DNA from: Pseudomonas maumuensis
GTDB taxonomy: Bacteria > Pseudomonadota > Gammaproteobacteria > Pseudomonadales > Pseudomonadaceae
Direction: 5' to 3'
NCBI RefSeq assembly: GCF_019139675.1
Contig: NZ_CP077077.1
Location: forward strand, 3,162,001 to 3,226,000
DNA: 64,000 bases
A program made the position numbers and the translations under genes. This document shows, piece after piece, positions 1 to 9,564 of this stretch. Position 1 is the first letter of the stretch. Every line of letters begins with the position of its first letter. The notes beneath the pieces were generated by a model. That model made no database searches. It saw only the letters and a program-made list of their open reading frames with translations, and was not told the DNA's origin.

Positions 1-465
1 TTGCAGCCGCGCCTCACGCCCGTACTGGGGGTGGCGCCACAGCGAAGTGGCATCGTCACGGTGCAGGGGTTGCAGGCCTTGGCCCGGGCCGATCTGAATG
101 GCCTGGGTGATGCTCAGCTGGATATCGGGCGCCATCTCGATGCGGTCACTGCCTACCCAGACGTGAGTAGGGGTTTGCAGGATCTGTCTGGCCACGCCGA
201 GGAACAGCGGGTTCATCGCTACTTCGACAGCCGTGTCGCTGCGCCCGATGATCCGCGCGACACGCCGGGTCTGGGTGCCCGCGAAATAGGGGTCGACGCC
301 GCAAGGGGTGACATTCAGGTAGCTGTCCAGTTCGTCGCGCAGGGCGTTCAGCGTGGCCGGCGAGACCAGGTCGGAAATGATGACCCCACCGTCACGCCGA
401 ATGATCTCCACCACCTGCTCGACCGATGCATCGCTGCCGAGCGTCGAGAGCGTTCGTGTATCCAT
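1..465 (-). CDS. Phytanoyl-CoA dioxygenase (PhyH) family protein, partial
   Basis: The minus strand reads open from an ATG at 465 to the window edge, giving the first 155 residues; the C-terminal part lies outside the window. The fragment contains LHRDD near residues 138-142, which supplies the HxD pair of a 2-oxoglutarate/Fe(II) dioxygenase of the PhyH superfamily. The downstream distal His and the Arg that binds 2-oxoglutarate would fall outside the window. Family members hydroxylate unactivated carbons of small acids, amines or acyl groups; the substrate here is unknown. The gene diverges from a TetR regulator across a 321-bp region holding a palindromic motif (621-649) that recurs upstream of the monooxygenase gene, so common control is likely. 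EctD belongs to the same superfamily, but the visible part does not single it out. Confidence 0.7.
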   Translation of the reverse strand, partial: MDTRTLSTLGSDASVEQVVEIIRRDGGVIISDLVSPATLNALRDELDSYLNVTPCGVDPYFAGTQTRRVARIIGRSDTAVEVAMNPLFLGVARQILQTPTHVWVGSDRIEMAPDIQLSITQAIQIGPGQGLQPLHRDDATSLWRHPQYGREARLQ

Positions 466-620
466 CTGCTTTGTACCTGTCTGGTTTTGTCATTGTTCTG
501 ATCCAGCAAAGCTGGGCAACGTGGCTCAACCCGCCAGTGCCGACCACGGCCTCCCCCCTCTCCTGCCGTACTTGCGCAGTGCGGTGGTGCCTGGGTGTGA
601 AAATCATCATTACCGAACAT

Positions 621-649
621 GGTCATTTGATCAAGTCGTTTGATTTAAC
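621..649. promoter_or_regulatory. Candidate TetR operator, copy 1
   Basis: The 321-bp gap between the dioxygenase and TetR genes holds GGTCA-tt-TGATCAAGTC-gttt-GAT. The same layout, GGTCA-nn-TGATCAAGTC-nnnn-GAT, occurs at 1574-1600 just before the monooxygenase gene. It includes the palindrome TTGATCAA and a TGATC/GAT inverted spacing. The two copies match at every position outside the two variable spacers. I infer that this is the binding site of the TetR protein encoded at 787. Nothing else recognisable was seen in the gap. Confidence 0.6.
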
Positions 650-786
650 TATTTTTCATGCTGTTTCATGTTCCTTTGCGCAGGCGTGCTTCGACGCATG
701 GATCGAGGCACCACCTTGCGATAGCATTCGTCACCGTCGACGCCGGACCAAAAGGCCGGCGACAACATCGAAAAGGAGAACGCTCT

Positions 787-1368
787 ATGGCTCGAATTGG
801 CGCAGAAGAGCGCAGGCAGGATTTCATCGAGGCCACCGTGAAGGTGATCGCGGAACATGGGGTGGCCAACGCCACGACGCGGCGTATCGCAGCGGCGGCA
901 GACTCTCCGCTGGCTTCGTTGCACTATGTCTTCCACACCAAGGACGAGTTGTTCTATGCCGTCTACGAGTCCTTGATCAACCTGCCGCAGCAATCGCTGC
1001 AGCACGTGCCGGCGGGTGCCACGGCAGCTGAATCGGTGGGTGAAATGTTGCGCCAGCTGGTCAACTGGTTCACCGCCCACCCGGAAATGGCCACTACGCA
1101 GTTCGAACTGTTTTGCTGGAACCTGCGCAACAACCCGGAGATGGCAGCCAAGATCTACGCCGTGTCCATCGACGCGGCCCAGCAGGCCATCGCCAAAGTC
1201 ACCGGTTCGGCGCTGGACCAAGCCGCAGTGGCCACCGTCAGCCGCTTGCTGATCAACCTGTTCGACGGCCTGATGCTGGCCTGGTCCGCCCACGGCGACC
1301 GTGCGCGCCTCGAAAGCGAAACCGAGACCGCCTGCCAGGCGGTCAAGCTGCTGGTGGCCAGCTACTGA
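787..1368 (+). CDS. TetR/AcrR family transcriptional regulator
   Basis: This 193-residue protein has the normal TetR length. Residues about 10-55 form the helix-turn-helix domain, with recognition-helix residues SPLASLHYVF and the typical following sequence KDELFYAVY. The rest is a ligand-binding domain that does not reveal the effector. The start is taken at 787 because AAAGGAG lies 7 bases upstream; a longer reading frame from 658 has no such site. It lies between a divergent dioxygenase gene and a downstream monooxygenase/hydrolase operon, and the same palindromic motif lies ahead of both flanking transcription units. It probably represses the monooxygenase operon and itself until an inducer, perhaps a ketone or acyl compound, binds. 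Specific function is unknown. Confidence 0.85.
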   Translation: MARIGAEERRQDFIEATVKVIAEHGVANATTRRIAAAADSPLASLHYVFHTKDELFYAVYESLINLPQQSLQHVPAGATAAESVGEMLRQLVNWFTAHPEMATTQFELFCWNLRNNPEMAAKIYAVSIDAAQQAIAKVTGSALDQAAVATVSRLLINLFDGLMLAWSAHGDRARLESETETACQAVKLLVASY

Positions 1369-1495
1369 AACGCCATTCGGATTGCCGGGCTGCGCCACCG
1401 CACGGTAATCCGCATTTCCCAGGTGGACGCCCCTCGCCCACTTCTCCCCGCCGCCTAAGCTTGTCCGTCAACCCGTGTACTGATCGACGGACCGA

Positions 1496-1547
1496 CAAGG
1501 TGCAAACCATCCCAAAACGATGACGATCCGGTGCATTTTGCACCTTG
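1496..1547. promoter_or_regulatory. Inverted repeat upstream of the monooxygenase operon
   Basis: CAAGGTGCAAA at 1496-1506 is repeated as its exact reverse complement, TTTGCACCTTG, at 1537-1547. The right copy is itself part of a tight palindrome GGTGCA-TTT-TGCACC (1530-1544). It lies 80-130 bp before the monooxygenase start and about 30 bp upstream of the TetR-type site, a usual location for an activator site. It has no T-run and does not look like the TetR terminator. The binding protein is unknown. Confidence 0.5.
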
Positions 1548-1573
1548 CTCCGCACAATCGGCCGCCCTATTCT

Positions 1574-1600
1574 GGTCAAATGATCAAGTCAAAAGATCAG
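1574..1600. promoter_or_regulatory. Candidate TetR operator, copy 2
   Basis: GGTCA-aa-TGATCAAGTC-aaaa-GATCA matches copy 1 at 621-649. Here the outer parts form a clear inverted repeat, TGATC-N9-GATCA. A possible -10 element TATAAC follows at 1605-1610, so the site would cover the -35 region of the monooxygenase promoter, the expected position for repression. The start codon is at 1629. Confidence 0.6.
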
Positions 1601-1628
1601 TCTCTATAACACTAAAATAGGAGGCGAC

Positions 1629-3155
1629 ATGTCCTCGCACACTGCTCTTCCGGTTGAGCCGCTCGACATTTTGATCATGGGAGCCGGTGTGTCTGGCATC
1701 GGCGCGGCGGCCTACCTGCGACGTCATCAACCCAACAAGACCTTCGCGATTCTCGAGTCCCGCGAACGCATGGGCGGCACCTGGGACCTGTTCCGTTATC
1801 CCGGCATCCGCTCCGACTCGGACCTCTACACCTTCGGTTTCGACTTCAAGCCCTGGACCAAGGCGAAATCCCTGGCGGACGCCGCGGATATTCTCGAGTA
1901 CCTGCGCGAAGCCATCGACGAGTACCAGCTCGAACCGTTCATCCAGTACCAGCAGAAAGTCGTCTCGGCCAACTGGCAAAGCGACAGGGGCCTGTGGGCA
2001 GTGCGCATCGAGGAGGGCCAGACGGCCCAGGTGCGTACGCTCGAATGCCGCTGGCTGTTCAGTGCGGGTGGCTACTATCGCTATGACCAGGGCTTCACCC
2101 CCCGCTTCGAGGGCACCGAGCAGTTCAAAGGACAGATCGTTCACCCGCAACACTGGCCGGAGAACCTCGACTATGCGGGCAAGCGCGTGGTCGTCATCGG
2201 CAGTGGCGCGACCGCGGTGACGCTGATTCCGGCCATGGCGGACAAGGTCGCCAGCATCACCATGCTGCAGCGCACGCCTTCCTACATCATCAATCAGCCG
2301 GCCAATGACGGGGTTGCCGCGTTCCTGCGCAAGGTCCTGCCGGCGCAAACCGCCTACTCCCTGACGCGCTACAAGAACGCCAAGATCACCCTGGCGTTCT
2401 GGGGCTTCTGCCAGCGCTTCCCCAAGCTTTCGAAAAAACTGCTGCTGTGGCTGACCCGCAAGGAGTTGCCGAAAGACTACCCGGTCGACGTGCACTTCAA
2501 CCCACCCTACAACCCGTGGGACCAGCGTCTGTGTTCGGTGCCCGAGGGCGACCTGTTCAAAGCCATCAGTGCCGGCAAAGCCGACATCGTCACCGACCAT
2601 ATCGAGCGCTTCACCGAGTCCGGCGTATTGCTCAAATCGGGCAGGACGCTGGAGGCCGACATCATCGTCACGGCCACCGGGCTCAACGTACAAATGTTCG
2701 GTGGCATCACTCTGCACAAGGACGGCAAGCCGGTGGTACTCAGCGAGACCCTGTCCTACAAAGGCATGATGCTCTCCGGCGTGCCCAACTTCGCTTTCGC
2801 GGTGGGCTACACCAACTCGTCCTGGACCTTGAAGGTCTGCCTGCTGTGCGACCACTTCTGCCGCCTGCTCGGTTTCATGGCGCGCGAAGGCTACAACGTC
2901 TGCGAGCCGAAGGCGCCGGCCGGGATCGAAACCCGCCCTCTGCTGGACTTCGGGGCCGGCTATGTGCAGCGCGCGCTCGACAGCATGCCGCGCCAGGGGC
3001 CGTGTGAACCCTGGGTGATGTCGATGGACTACTTCCGCGATATCAAACTGCTGCGCCGCGGCACAGTGGCGGAAAAGTGCCTCAGCTTCAGCAGCGTGCC
3101 GAACGTGCCGGTGCATGCCGGCGTCGAACTGCAGCAGCCAGGTAGCCGCCGATGA
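1629..3155 (+). CDS. Flavin-containing Baeyer-Villiger monooxygenase
   Basis: The 508-residue protein should use FAD, NADPH and oxygen to insert oxygen next to a ketone carbonyl, giving an ester or lactone. An N-terminal Rossmann motif GAGVSG (about residue 18) binds FAD, and GSGATA near residue 194 binds NADPH. Between them lies [12 protein letters not shown] (about 166-177), an exact match to the Baeyer-Villiger fingerprint FxGxxxHxxxWP. A strong TAGGAGG ribosome site lies 8 bases before the ATG. Its stop overlaps the start of a downstream alpha/beta hydrolase by 4 bases, which fits sequential ester formation and hydrolysis. It could act on cyclic, steroid-like or aliphatic ketones; the substrate cannot be read from sequence. 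Confidence 0.9.
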   Translation: MSSHTALPVEPLDILIMGAGVSGIGAAAYLRRHQPNKTFAILESRERMGGTWDLFRYPGIRSDSDLYTFGFDFKPWTKAKSLADAADILEYLREAIDEYQLEPFIQYQQKVVSANWQSDRGLWAVRIEEGQTAQVRTLECRWLFSAGGYYRYDQGFTPRFEGTEQFKGQIVHPQHWPENLDYAGKRVVVIGSGATAVTLIPAMADKVASITMLQRTPSYIINQPANDGVAAFLRKVLPAQTAYSLTRYKNAKITLAFWGFCQRFPKLSKKLLLWLTRKELPKDYPVDVHFNPPYNPWDQRLCSVPEGDLFKAISAGKADIVTDHIERFTESGVLLKSGRTLEADIIVTATGLNVQMFGGITLHKDGKPVVLSETLSYKGMMLSGVPNFAFAVGYTNSSWTLKVCLLCDHFCRLLGFMAREGYNVCEPKAPAGIETRPLLDFGAGYVQRALDSMPRQGPCEPWVMSMDYFRDIKLLRRGTVAEKCLSFSSVPNVPVHAGVELQQPGSRR

Positions 3156-4027
3156 GCCGTGATCGCTTCTGCGAGCTACCGGGCAAAGGCAAGCTCTGCT
3201 ACCGCAGCTACGGTGTCGAGGGTGCCCCGGCGGTCCTGCTCATCGTCGGCCTCGGGCTGCAGCTGACCTACTGGCCGCAAGCGCTCATCGCCGGGCTGGT
3301 CGCACAAGGGTTGCGGGTCATCACGCTGGACAACCGTGACTCGGGCAGATCGTTCTTTACCGACGTGGCGCCCCCAACGACGCTGCAGCAGTTCCTGCGC
3401 AAGCGCACCCCAGGCTATGACCTGGGCGACATGGCCAACGACGTCATCGGCTTGATGGACGACTTGCAGCTGCAAGCAGCGCATGTCGTGGGAATGTCGA
3501 TGGGCGGCATGATCGCCCAGACCCTCGCCGCGCGTTACCCGCAGCGAATCAGGACCCTCACGTCGATCTTTTCCACCACGGGTTCCCTGCGCGTCGGCCA
3601 GCCGGCGCTCAAGGCCCTCCTGCAGCTGCTGCGCCGCCCGCCGCGCAGCGAGAAGGAAAGCGTTCGCGACTACGTGGACATCATGCGTCTGATCGGCTCC
3701 ACCCTCGAGTGGAACGAGCCCGTCTTGCGTGAGTATGCCCAGCTGGCTTGGCAGCGAGGCGGTGGCGAGGCCAGCAACCTCGGTACCGCCAGGCAGATCG
3801 GCGCGATCATCAACTCCGCCGACCGCACCGAGGAGCTGCAGCGGATTCGTTGCCGCACCCTGGTCATCCATGGGGAAAAAGACCTCATGGTCGCCACCAG
3901 CGGCGGCTACGCCACGGCGGCGGCGATCCGTGGTTCCAATCTGGTGTTGCTGCCCGGGATGGGGCATGACTTTCCGGCGCGCCTGTCCACCACGCTGCTG
4001 TCCCTGCTGACGGGGCACCTGCGTTAA
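3152..4027 (+). CDS. Alpha/beta hydrolase (probable esterase or lactonase)
   Basis: This is a 291-residue alpha/beta-hydrolase. The nucleophile elbow GMSMGG sits near residues 112-117, and a late GHD (about residue 272) supplies the catalytic His; an acid in the EKD region near 245 could complete the triad. [20 protein letters not shown] is the typical sequence of the 3-oxoadipate enol-lactonase/haloperoxidase-like branch. It overlaps the monooxygenase stop by ATGA, indicating translational coupling, and ends before a clear terminator. I infer that it opens the ester or lactone made by the monooxygenase. No lid domain or signal peptide is visible, so it should be cytoplasmic. Confidence 0.85.
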   Translation: MSRDRFCELPGKGKLCYRSYGVEGAPAVLLIVGLGLQLTYWPQALIAGLVAQGLRVITLDNRDSGRSFFTDVAPPTTLQQFLRKRTPGYDLGDMANDVIGLMDDLQLQAAHVVGMSMGGMIAQTLAARYPQRIRTLTSIFSTTGSLRVGQPALKALLQLLRRPPRSEKESVRDYVDIMRLIGSTLEWNEPVLREYAQLAWQRGGGEASNLGTARQIGAIINSADRTEELQRIRCRTLVIHGEKDLMVATSGGYATAAAIRGSNLVLLPGMGHDFPARLSTTLLSLLTGHLR

Positions 4028-4041
4028 CAACAATTTTCTTT

Positions 4042-4075
4042 AGGGGCGTGCAGCTTGGCCGCCCCTCTTTTTATT
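4042..4075 (+). terminator. Rho-independent terminator after the monooxygenase/hydrolase pair
   Basis: AGGGGCG (4042-4048) pairs with CGCCCCT (4060-4066), followed by CTTTTTATT. It separates the two-gene monooxygenase operon from the amine operon that starts at 4246. Confidence 0.8.
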
Positions 4076-4245
4076 CCACTGGAGACCTTTGGCGGCACGT
4101 TGCAACACAACCCAAAACAACAACATACCGGCTTGCGCCAAAGCGCCAGGCCACACATCACACGCCTGAGCGGCCGACCGCGACCAGGCGCGGGTGCTCC
4201 TCCACTGCCCTTTCGACAATGACAACAATTGAGCAAGAGGTACGT

Positions 4246-5403
4246 ATGGAATTCAAGTTCTTACTCCCCAGCAAGATCGTGATGGAACCTGGCCTGCGCG
4301 AGCGCACCGGTGAACATCTCCAGGGCCTCGGCCTGGCACGGGTGCTGATCGTGACCGATGCCGGGGTCAAGGCCGCCGGCCTGCTGGACAGCGTCTATGC
4401 CAGCCTGGACAAGGCAGGTATCGCCTACGAGGAAGTCACGGACATCAAGGCCAACCCGCGCAGCGAAGACATCAACCGCACCGCGCAGCAGTATCGTGGC
4501 AAAGGCATCGACGGCCTGCTGGCCGTGGGCGGCGGCAGCGCGATGGACGCGGCCAAGGCCATCAGCCTGCTGCTCACCCACGAGGGGCGGATCGAGGACT
4601 ATGAAGGGTCGTTCACCCTCAAGCACGCCATACCGCCGATCGTCGCCATCCCGACCACCTCAGGCACCGGCAGCGAAGTGACCTGCTTCTCGGTGATCAC
4701 CGACACTGCCCGTCATTTCAAGATGAACGTGCTGGATTATCGCATTGGCCCGGTACTGGCACTGCTCGACTCGCACATCACCGACACGCTGCCCGCGTCA
4801 ATCGCCGCCGCCACCGGCATGGATGCCCTGACCCACGCCATCGAGGCCTACACCTGCCGCGTGGCGAACCCGATCAGCGACGGCCTGGCGCTGCATGCCA
4901 TCCGCCTGATCAGCCAGCACCTCAAGGCGGCGGTGCAGGAGCCGGACAATCAGCAGGCCCGGGAGCAGATGCTGGTGGCCAGCCTGATCGCCGGCATGGC
5001 ATTCGGCAACGCCGACGTCGGCAGCGTGCACTGCATCTCCGAAGCGATCGGCGGCATGTACGACACGCCCCATGGCGTCGGCAACGCGATCTTCCTACCC
5101 TTCGTCTTCGGCCACAACCGCGATGCCGACATCCTGCGTCACGCCCAGGTGGCCTACGCCCTGGGGATCGACCCGACGCTGGCGCCGGTGGACGCCGCCG
5201 AGGCGGCCGTGGGCCATCTGTTCCAGATGAGCAAGGACCTGGGCATTCCTTGCTTCGCCGAGGTCAAGGGCGTGCGCGAGGAAGACTTCCAGGCCATCGC
5301 CGAAAAATCCAAGCTGAACTTCTCGGACGCCAGCAATGCCAAGGCGATGTCCGTCGAGGCCTATCACGCCATCATCACCACCGCTTACCACTTCGTCGCG
5401 TAG
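4246..5403 (+). CDS. Iron-containing alcohol dehydrogenase
   Basis: At 385 residues this matches group III Fe-dependent alcohol dehydrogenases. The N-terminal NAD-binding part holds GGGSAMDAAK (about 92-101), and TTSGTGSEVT follows near 138-147. Metal ligands are supplied by GMDALTHAIEAY (about 193-204) and by the downstream GGMYDTPHGVGNA segment. The ATG at 4246 is chosen because AAGAGG lies 7 bases upstream and it matches family N-termini such as MEFKFLLP; an in-frame ATG at 4219 is less likely. It heads a closely spaced operon with an amine permease, an aminoaldehyde dehydrogenase and two aminotransferases, so its natural substrate may be an amino alcohol or the matching aldehyde. That is inference. 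Confidence 0.88.
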   Translation: MEFKFLLPSKIVMEPGLRERTGEHLQGLGLARVLIVTDAGVKAAGLLDSVYASLDKAGIAYEEVTDIKANPRSEDINRTAQQYRGKGIDGLLAVGGGSAMDAAKAISLLLTHEGRIEDYEGSFTLKHAIPPIVAIPTTSGTGSEVTCFSVITDTARHFKMNVLDYRIGPVLALLDSHITDTLPASIAAATGMDALTHAIEAYTCRVANPISDGLALHAIRLISQHLKAAVQEPDNQQAREQMLVASLIAGMAFGNADVGSVHCISEAIGGMYDTPHGVGNAIFLPFVFGHNRDADILRHAQVAYALGIDPTLAPVDAAEAAVGHLFQMSKDLGIPCFAEVKGVREEDFQAIAEKSKLNFSDASNAKAMSVEAYHAIITTAYHFVA

Positions 5404-5415
5404 GAGGGCTGCGTC

Positions 5416-6747
5416 ATGAGTGATTCAACCTCCAGCGCCTCGTTGCGGCGCACCTTGGGGCCGTTCTCGGTGCTGCTGTTCGGCCTGGCGTTCCTTGCCC
5501 CGCTGATCGTTTTCGGCACCTACGGCGTGATCACCCAGGCCAGCGGCAACACCACGGCGATGGCCTACCTGATCGCGGCGACCGGGGTGGTGTTCACCGC
5601 GTTGAGCTACGGGCGGCTGGTCAGGGTATTTCCGGTAGCCGGCTCGGCCTACACCTATACCCGCAAGATGCTCAATGCCAATCTCGGGTTCATGGTGGGC
5701 TGGGCTGCCCTGCTCGATTACTTCTTCATCCCGATGCTGATCTGGCTGCTCGGTGCCAGCTACCTCAACATGGCCTTTGCAGACGTTCCGCAGTGGGTGT
5801 GGATCAGCGGTTTCATCGTCACCACTTCAGTGCTCAATGTCCTCGGCATCCAGGTCGCCAACCGCTTCAACGTGCTGTTGATGGTCGCGCAACTGGCGAT
5901 CATCGTCGTGTTCCTTGGCCTGTGCGTGCATTACATCGTGGCAGCCAACGGCCCTGGCGGGCTGCTGTCGGCCAAGCCGTTCTTCAGTCAGGACGTGCCC
6001 TTCGCCACCAGCATGGCCGGCGCCGCCATTGCCGCCTACTCGTTCCTGGGCTTCGATGCGCTGTCCACGCTGAGCGAGGAAACCCGAGATCCGGGCCGGA
6101 CGCTGCCACGCGCCATCCTGCTGGTCGCGTTGATCGGCGGTTCGGTCTACGTGGGCTCCTCGTACTTCATGTACCTGGCACACCCCTCCCCCAGCTTCGA
6201 GCAAGTGGACGGGGCCGCCTTCGAGATCGCCCGGATGATCGGCGGCGATGTGTTCTTCGCCGTGGTGCTGGCGGGGATCATCATCGCCCACTTCGCCGCC
6301 GGCATGTCGTTCCAGGCCAGCGTGGGGCGGCTGCTCTACGCCCTCGGCCGGGACAACCAGCTGCCGCGCAAGGTGTTCGGTGTCCTGCATCCGCGCTTCA
6401 AGACCCCGGCCTTCAACATCCTGCTCTGCGGCGTTTTCGGCACGGCCGGTTTTGCCTTGACCATCGCCACCGCGACGTCGCTGGTCAACTTCGGCGCGTT
6501 TGTCGCCTTCACCGCCGTCAACCTGTGTGCATTGCGGCTCACCTTCGATGCCCGCGTCAAGGATGGCGCCGGCCTGCTGCGCGGCGTGCTGTTCCCGCTC
6601 ATCGGCCTGGTCACGGCCGGATGGATGCTGATCAGCCTGGATAAAGACGCGCTGATCATGGGCAGTTGCTGGCTCGGCCTGGGGCTGGTCTACCTCGCCT
6701 GCCGCACCAGCTTCTTCCGCAGCCCCGTCCCTGAGGCATTGGTATAG
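5416..6747 (+). CDS. APC-superfamily permease, PuuP (putrescine importer)-like
   Basis: This 443-residue inner-membrane transporter has about 12 hydrophobic segments. The N-terminal half resembles the E. coli putrescine importer PuuP as I remember it, including SYGRLVRVFPVAGSAYTY and GFMVGWAALLDYFFIPM. It begins 12 bases after the alcohol dehydrogenase stop, with TAGGAGG overlapping that stop codon. Because the next gene encodes a PatD-like 4-aminobutanal dehydrogenase, a diamine or amino acid is the likely substrate. Specificity is not proven by sequence; other APC carriers for ethanolamine or GABA look similar. Confidence 0.85.
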   Translation: MSDSTSSASLRRTLGPFSVLLFGLAFLAPLIVFGTYGVITQASGNTTAMAYLIAATGVVFTALSYGRLVRVFPVAGSAYTYTRKMLNANLGFMVGWAALLDYFFIPMLIWLLGASYLNMAFADVPQWVWISGFIVTTSVLNVLGIQVANRFNVLLMVAQLAIIVVFLGLCVHYIVAANGPGGLLSAKPFFSQDVPFATSMAGAAIAAYSFLGFDALSTLSEETRDPGRTLPRAILLVALIGGSVYVGSSYFMYLAHPSPSFEQVDGAAFEIARMIGGDVFFAVVLAGIIIAHFAAGMSFQASVGRLLYALGRDNQLPRKVFGVLHPRFKTPAFNILLCGVFGTAGFALTIATATSLVNFGAFVAFTAVNLCALRLTFDARVKDGAGLLRGVLFPLIGLVTAGWMLISLDKDALIMGSCWLGLGLVYLACRTSFFRSPVPEALV

Positions 6748-6826
6748 CGACCCCGTTTCAATCGAATGCTCTGACGACAATCACAAGGCCGGCCATTGGC
6801 CGCGCCGTTAAATGGCGAGAATCGAC

Positions 6827-8251
6827 ATGCAAAGCAAACTTCTGATCAATGGTGCCCTGGTAGCCGGCGAAGGCGACGAGCTGGCCGTGTACAACCCCTC
6901 CCTGGGCAGCGTCCTGGTGCAAACCACCGAGGCCAGCCAAGCCCAGGTCGAGGCCGCGGTGCAAGGCGCCGATGCAGCCTTCGAAGCCTGGTCGCAAACC
7001 CCGCCCAAGGACCGCGCGGCGCTGCTGCTCAAGCTCGCCGACAGCATCGATGCCCAGGCAGCGGTGTTCGCGCGCCTGGAAGCCGACAACTGCGGCAAGC
7101 CCTACACCGCCGTGCTGCAGGACGAGCTGCCGGCGGTGTCGGACGTATTCCGCTTCTTCGCCGGCGCCGTGCGCTGCCTGCAAGGCTCGGCCGGGGGCGA
7201 GTACATCCCGGGGCACACCTCGATGATTCGTCGCGATGCGGTCGGCGTGGTCGCCTCTATCGCGCCGTGGAACTACCCCTTGCTGATGGCGGCCTGGAAA
7301 CTCGGCCCGGCCTTGGCCGGCGGCAACACCGTGGTGCTGAAACCCTCGGAACACACGCCGATGACCACCCTGAAACTGGGTGAACTGCTGGCCGAGATCT
7401 TCCCTGCCGGCGTGGTCAACATCGTCCATGGTCGGGGGGCTACGGTTGGTGAGCCGCTGACCAGCCACGCCAAGGTGCGCATGGTGTCGCTGACCGGCTC
7501 CGTGCGCACCGGCAGCCGGATCATCGAGGGCACCGCCGACAGCGTCAAACGCATGCACATGGAATTGGGCGGCAAGGCCCCCGTGTTGATCTTCGACGAT
7601 GCCGATATCGACGCGGCCGTCGAAGGCATTCGTGCCTTTGGCTTCTACAACGCAGGCCAGGACTGTACCGCCGCCTGCCGTCTGTATGTGCAGCAGTCGG
7701 TCTACCCGGAGTTCGTGCGCAAGCTCGGCGAAGCCGTGGCCAGCATCAAGTGCGGGCTGCAGGATGATCCCTCGACCGAGATGGGGCCGCTGATCACCGA
7801 AGAGCACCTGGGCCGTGTCGAGGGCTTCGTCAAGCGTGCCCGCGAAGTGCCTCATATCGAAGTCATCACCGGTGGCAAGCGCGCTGCTGGTGGCGGGTTC
7901 TTCTTCGAACCGACGGTCCTGGCCGGTGCCCGCCAGGACGACGAGGTGGTCTGCCGGGAGATCTTCGGCCCGGTGGTGACGGTCTCGTCGTTCGAGGACG
8001 AGGCCCAGGCGCTGGCCTGGGCCAATGACTCCGACTACGGCCTGGCCTCTTCGGTGTGGACCGCCGATGTCGGCCGCGCCCATCGCCTGGCCGCGCGCCT
8101 GCAATACGGCTGCACCTGGGTCAATACCCATTTCATGCTGGTGAGCGAGATGCCTCATGGCGGCGTGAAGCTGTCCGGCTATGGCAAGGACCTGTCCATG
8201 TATGGCCTGGAAGACTACACCGTGGTGCGCCACGTGATGTTCAAGCACTGA
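6827..8251 (+). CDS. Aminobutyraldehyde dehydrogenase (PatD-like)
   Basis: The 474-residue NAD-dependent aldehyde dehydrogenase aligns by eye along its full length with E. coli PatD (YdcW), which oxidises 4-aminobutanal to GABA in putrescine breakdown. Shared segments include [29 protein letters not shown] with the general-base Glu, [12 protein letters not shown] with the catalytic Cys, and [12 protein letters not shown]. The start at 6827 ([11 protein letters not shown]) is preferred to an ATG at 6812 because it gives the same N-terminus and length as PatD. It lies 79 bases after the permease gene. Related betaine-aldehyde dehydrogenases are possible, but the similarity to PatD is strong. 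Confidence 0.88.
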   Translation: MQSKLLINGALVAGEGDELAVYNPSLGSVLVQTTEASQAQVEAAVQGADAAFEAWSQTPPKDRAALLLKLADSIDAQAAVFARLEADNCGKPYTAVLQDELPAVSDVFRFFAGAVRCLQGSAGGEYIPGHTSMIRRDAVGVVASIAPWNYPLLMAAWKLGPALAGGNTVVLKPSEHTPMTTLKLGELLAEIFPAGVVNIVHGRGATVGEPLTSHAKVRMVSLTGSVRTGSRIIEGTADSVKRMHMELGGKAPVLIFDDADIDAAVEGIRAFGFYNAGQDCTAACRLYVQQSVYPEFVRKLGEAVASIKCGLQDDPSTEMGPLITEEHLGRVEGFVKRAREVPHIEVITGGKRAAGGGFFFEPTVLAGARQDDEVVCREIFGPVVTVSSFEDEAQALAWANDSDYGLASSVWTADVGRAHRLAARLQYGCTWVNTHFMLVSEMPHGGVKLSGYGKDLSMYGLEDYTVVRHVMFKH

Positions 8252-8294
8252 TAGCGCCAAGCAAACGTTGCCCGATCACTTCAAGAGGTTATGC

Positions 8295-9548
8295 ATGAAC
8301 AACATCGAGACATTCGAACGGCTCGAGTCCAACGTGCGGATGTATTGCCGCGACCTGCCCCTGGTCTTCGATACCGCCCAGGGCAGCAAGATCCGCGGCG
8401 AGGATGGCCGCGAGTACCTGGACTTCTTCGCCGGCGCCGGTGCCCTGAACTACGGCCACAACGACCCGCGCATGCGCGATGCGCTGATCGCGTATCTGTA
8501 CGCCAACGGCGTGACCCATGCCCTGGACCTGCACACCACCACCAAGCGCCGGTTCCTCGAGGCGCTGGAACGCGACTTGCTCAAGCCGCGCGGCTGGGAC
8601 TACAAGGTGCAGTTCACCGGCCCGACCGGCGCCGATGCCGTCGAGGCGGCATTGAAGCTGGCGCGCAAAGCGACCGGGCGGAGCAAGATCGTGTCGTTCT
8701 ATGGTGCCTACCACGGCATGACGGCCGGTGCGCTGGCCGTTACCGGCAACCGCACCCGGCGTGGCCCGGGGCTGTCCACCGACGTGGTGTTCGTGCCCTA
8801 CGAAGACAGCCCTTACGGTGAGTTCGACAGCATCGGCTTCCTCGAGCGCCTGGCCAACGACCAGGGCAGCGGCTCGGAATTGCCAGCGGCGGTGATCGTC
8901 GAATCCGTGCAGATCCAGGCCGGCGTGTACGTCGCTTCCAACCAATGGTTGCAGCGCCTGCGCCAGTGGACCCGGGCGCACGGGGTATTGCTGATCTGCG
9001 ACGAGATCCAGGCTGGCTGCGGCCGCACCGGTGACTTCTTCGGTTTCGAGCGCTCCGGGGTGGTCCCTGACCTGATCACCTGCGCCAAATCGATCGGTGG
9101 CTATGGCCTGCCCATGGCCATCGTGTTGATCGGCGCCGGGCTGGATGTCTGGGAGCCGGGCGATCATATCGGCACCTTCCGCGGCAACCAACTGGCGTTC
9201 CTCACCGCCCAGATCGCCCTCGGCTATTGGCGCGACGAGCAGTTCCTGAAGTTGCTGGCCGCCAACTGCGCGGCCATGGAGCGCGCGGTCGCCGGCTACG
9301 CCGAGATTCCAGGGGTCGCCTCCGCGCGCTGCCGCGGCATGATCGCCGGCATCGATTTCGGCCGCGGCAACGTGGCCTTGGCCAAGGATGCCCAGCAGCG
9401 CGTGCTGCAGGCGGGCGTGCTGGTCGACCGCTGCGGGCCGAACGGCGAAATCATCAAGCTGATGCCACCGGTGAATACCCCGACCGAGCAGCTCGAACAG
9501 GGCCTCAAGGCGTTCGGCGAAGCGGTCGCGGCAGCGCTTGGTCAGTAA
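8295..9548 (+). CDS. Class III aminotransferase, EctB (diaminobutyrate aminotransferase)-like
   Basis: This PLP enzyme has 417 residues. The N-terminus (FERLESNVRMYCRDLPLVF), FFAGAGALNYGHN and VQFTGPTGADAVEAALKLAR follow the EctB pattern, in which 2,4-diaminobutyrate and aspartate semialdehyde interconvert. ICDEIQAGCGRTG carries the PLP-ring Asp, and TCAKSIGGYGLP the Schiff-base Lys. AAGAGG precedes the chosen ATG. There is no ectA or ectC nearby, and the neighbours are amine-degrading enzymes, so it probably deaminates a short diamine or diamino acid rather than making ectoine. Exact substrate unknown. Confidence 0.85.
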   Translation: MNNIETFERLESNVRMYCRDLPLVFDTAQGSKIRGEDGREYLDFFAGAGALNYGHNDPRMRDALIAYLYANGVTHALDLHTTTKRRFLEALERDLLKPRGWDYKVQFTGPTGADAVEAALKLARKATGRSKIVSFYGAYHGMTAGALAVTGNRTRRGPGLSTDVVFVPYEDSPYGEFDSIGFLERLANDQGSGSELPAAVIVESVQIQAGVYVASNQWLQRLRQWTRAHGVLLICDEIQAGCGRTGDFFGFERSGVVPDLITCAKSIGGYGLPMAIVLIGAGLDVWEPGDHIGTFRGNQLAFLTAQIALGYWRDEQFLKLLAANCAAMERAVAGYAEIPGVASARCRGMIAGIDFGRGNVALAKDAQQRVLQAGVLVDRCGPNGEIIKLMPPVNTPTEQLEQGLKAFGEAVAAALGQ

Positions 9549-9564
9549 CCGCAGGATCCTGCCG

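Noticed and set aside
4089..4105. Sigma-54-like sequence TTTGGCGGCACGTTGCA before the alcohol dehydrogenase operon
   Set aside because: The GG-to-GC spacing is 9 instead of 10 bases, which normally abolishes RpoN recognition.
6758..8260. 500-codon open frame antisense to the aldehyde dehydrogenase gene
   Set aside because: Its translation is low-complexity (rich in H, Q, G, A, R) as expected for the reverse of GC-rich coding DNA; no ribosome site or motif. The same holds for other long antisense frames, such as those at 18-20 kb and 47.5-49.9 kb.
8295..9548. Ectoine biosynthesis
   Set aside because: The aminotransferase is EctB-like and a PhyH-type dioxygenase (the EctD superfamily) is near, but there is no ectA or ectC and the neighbours are catabolic.
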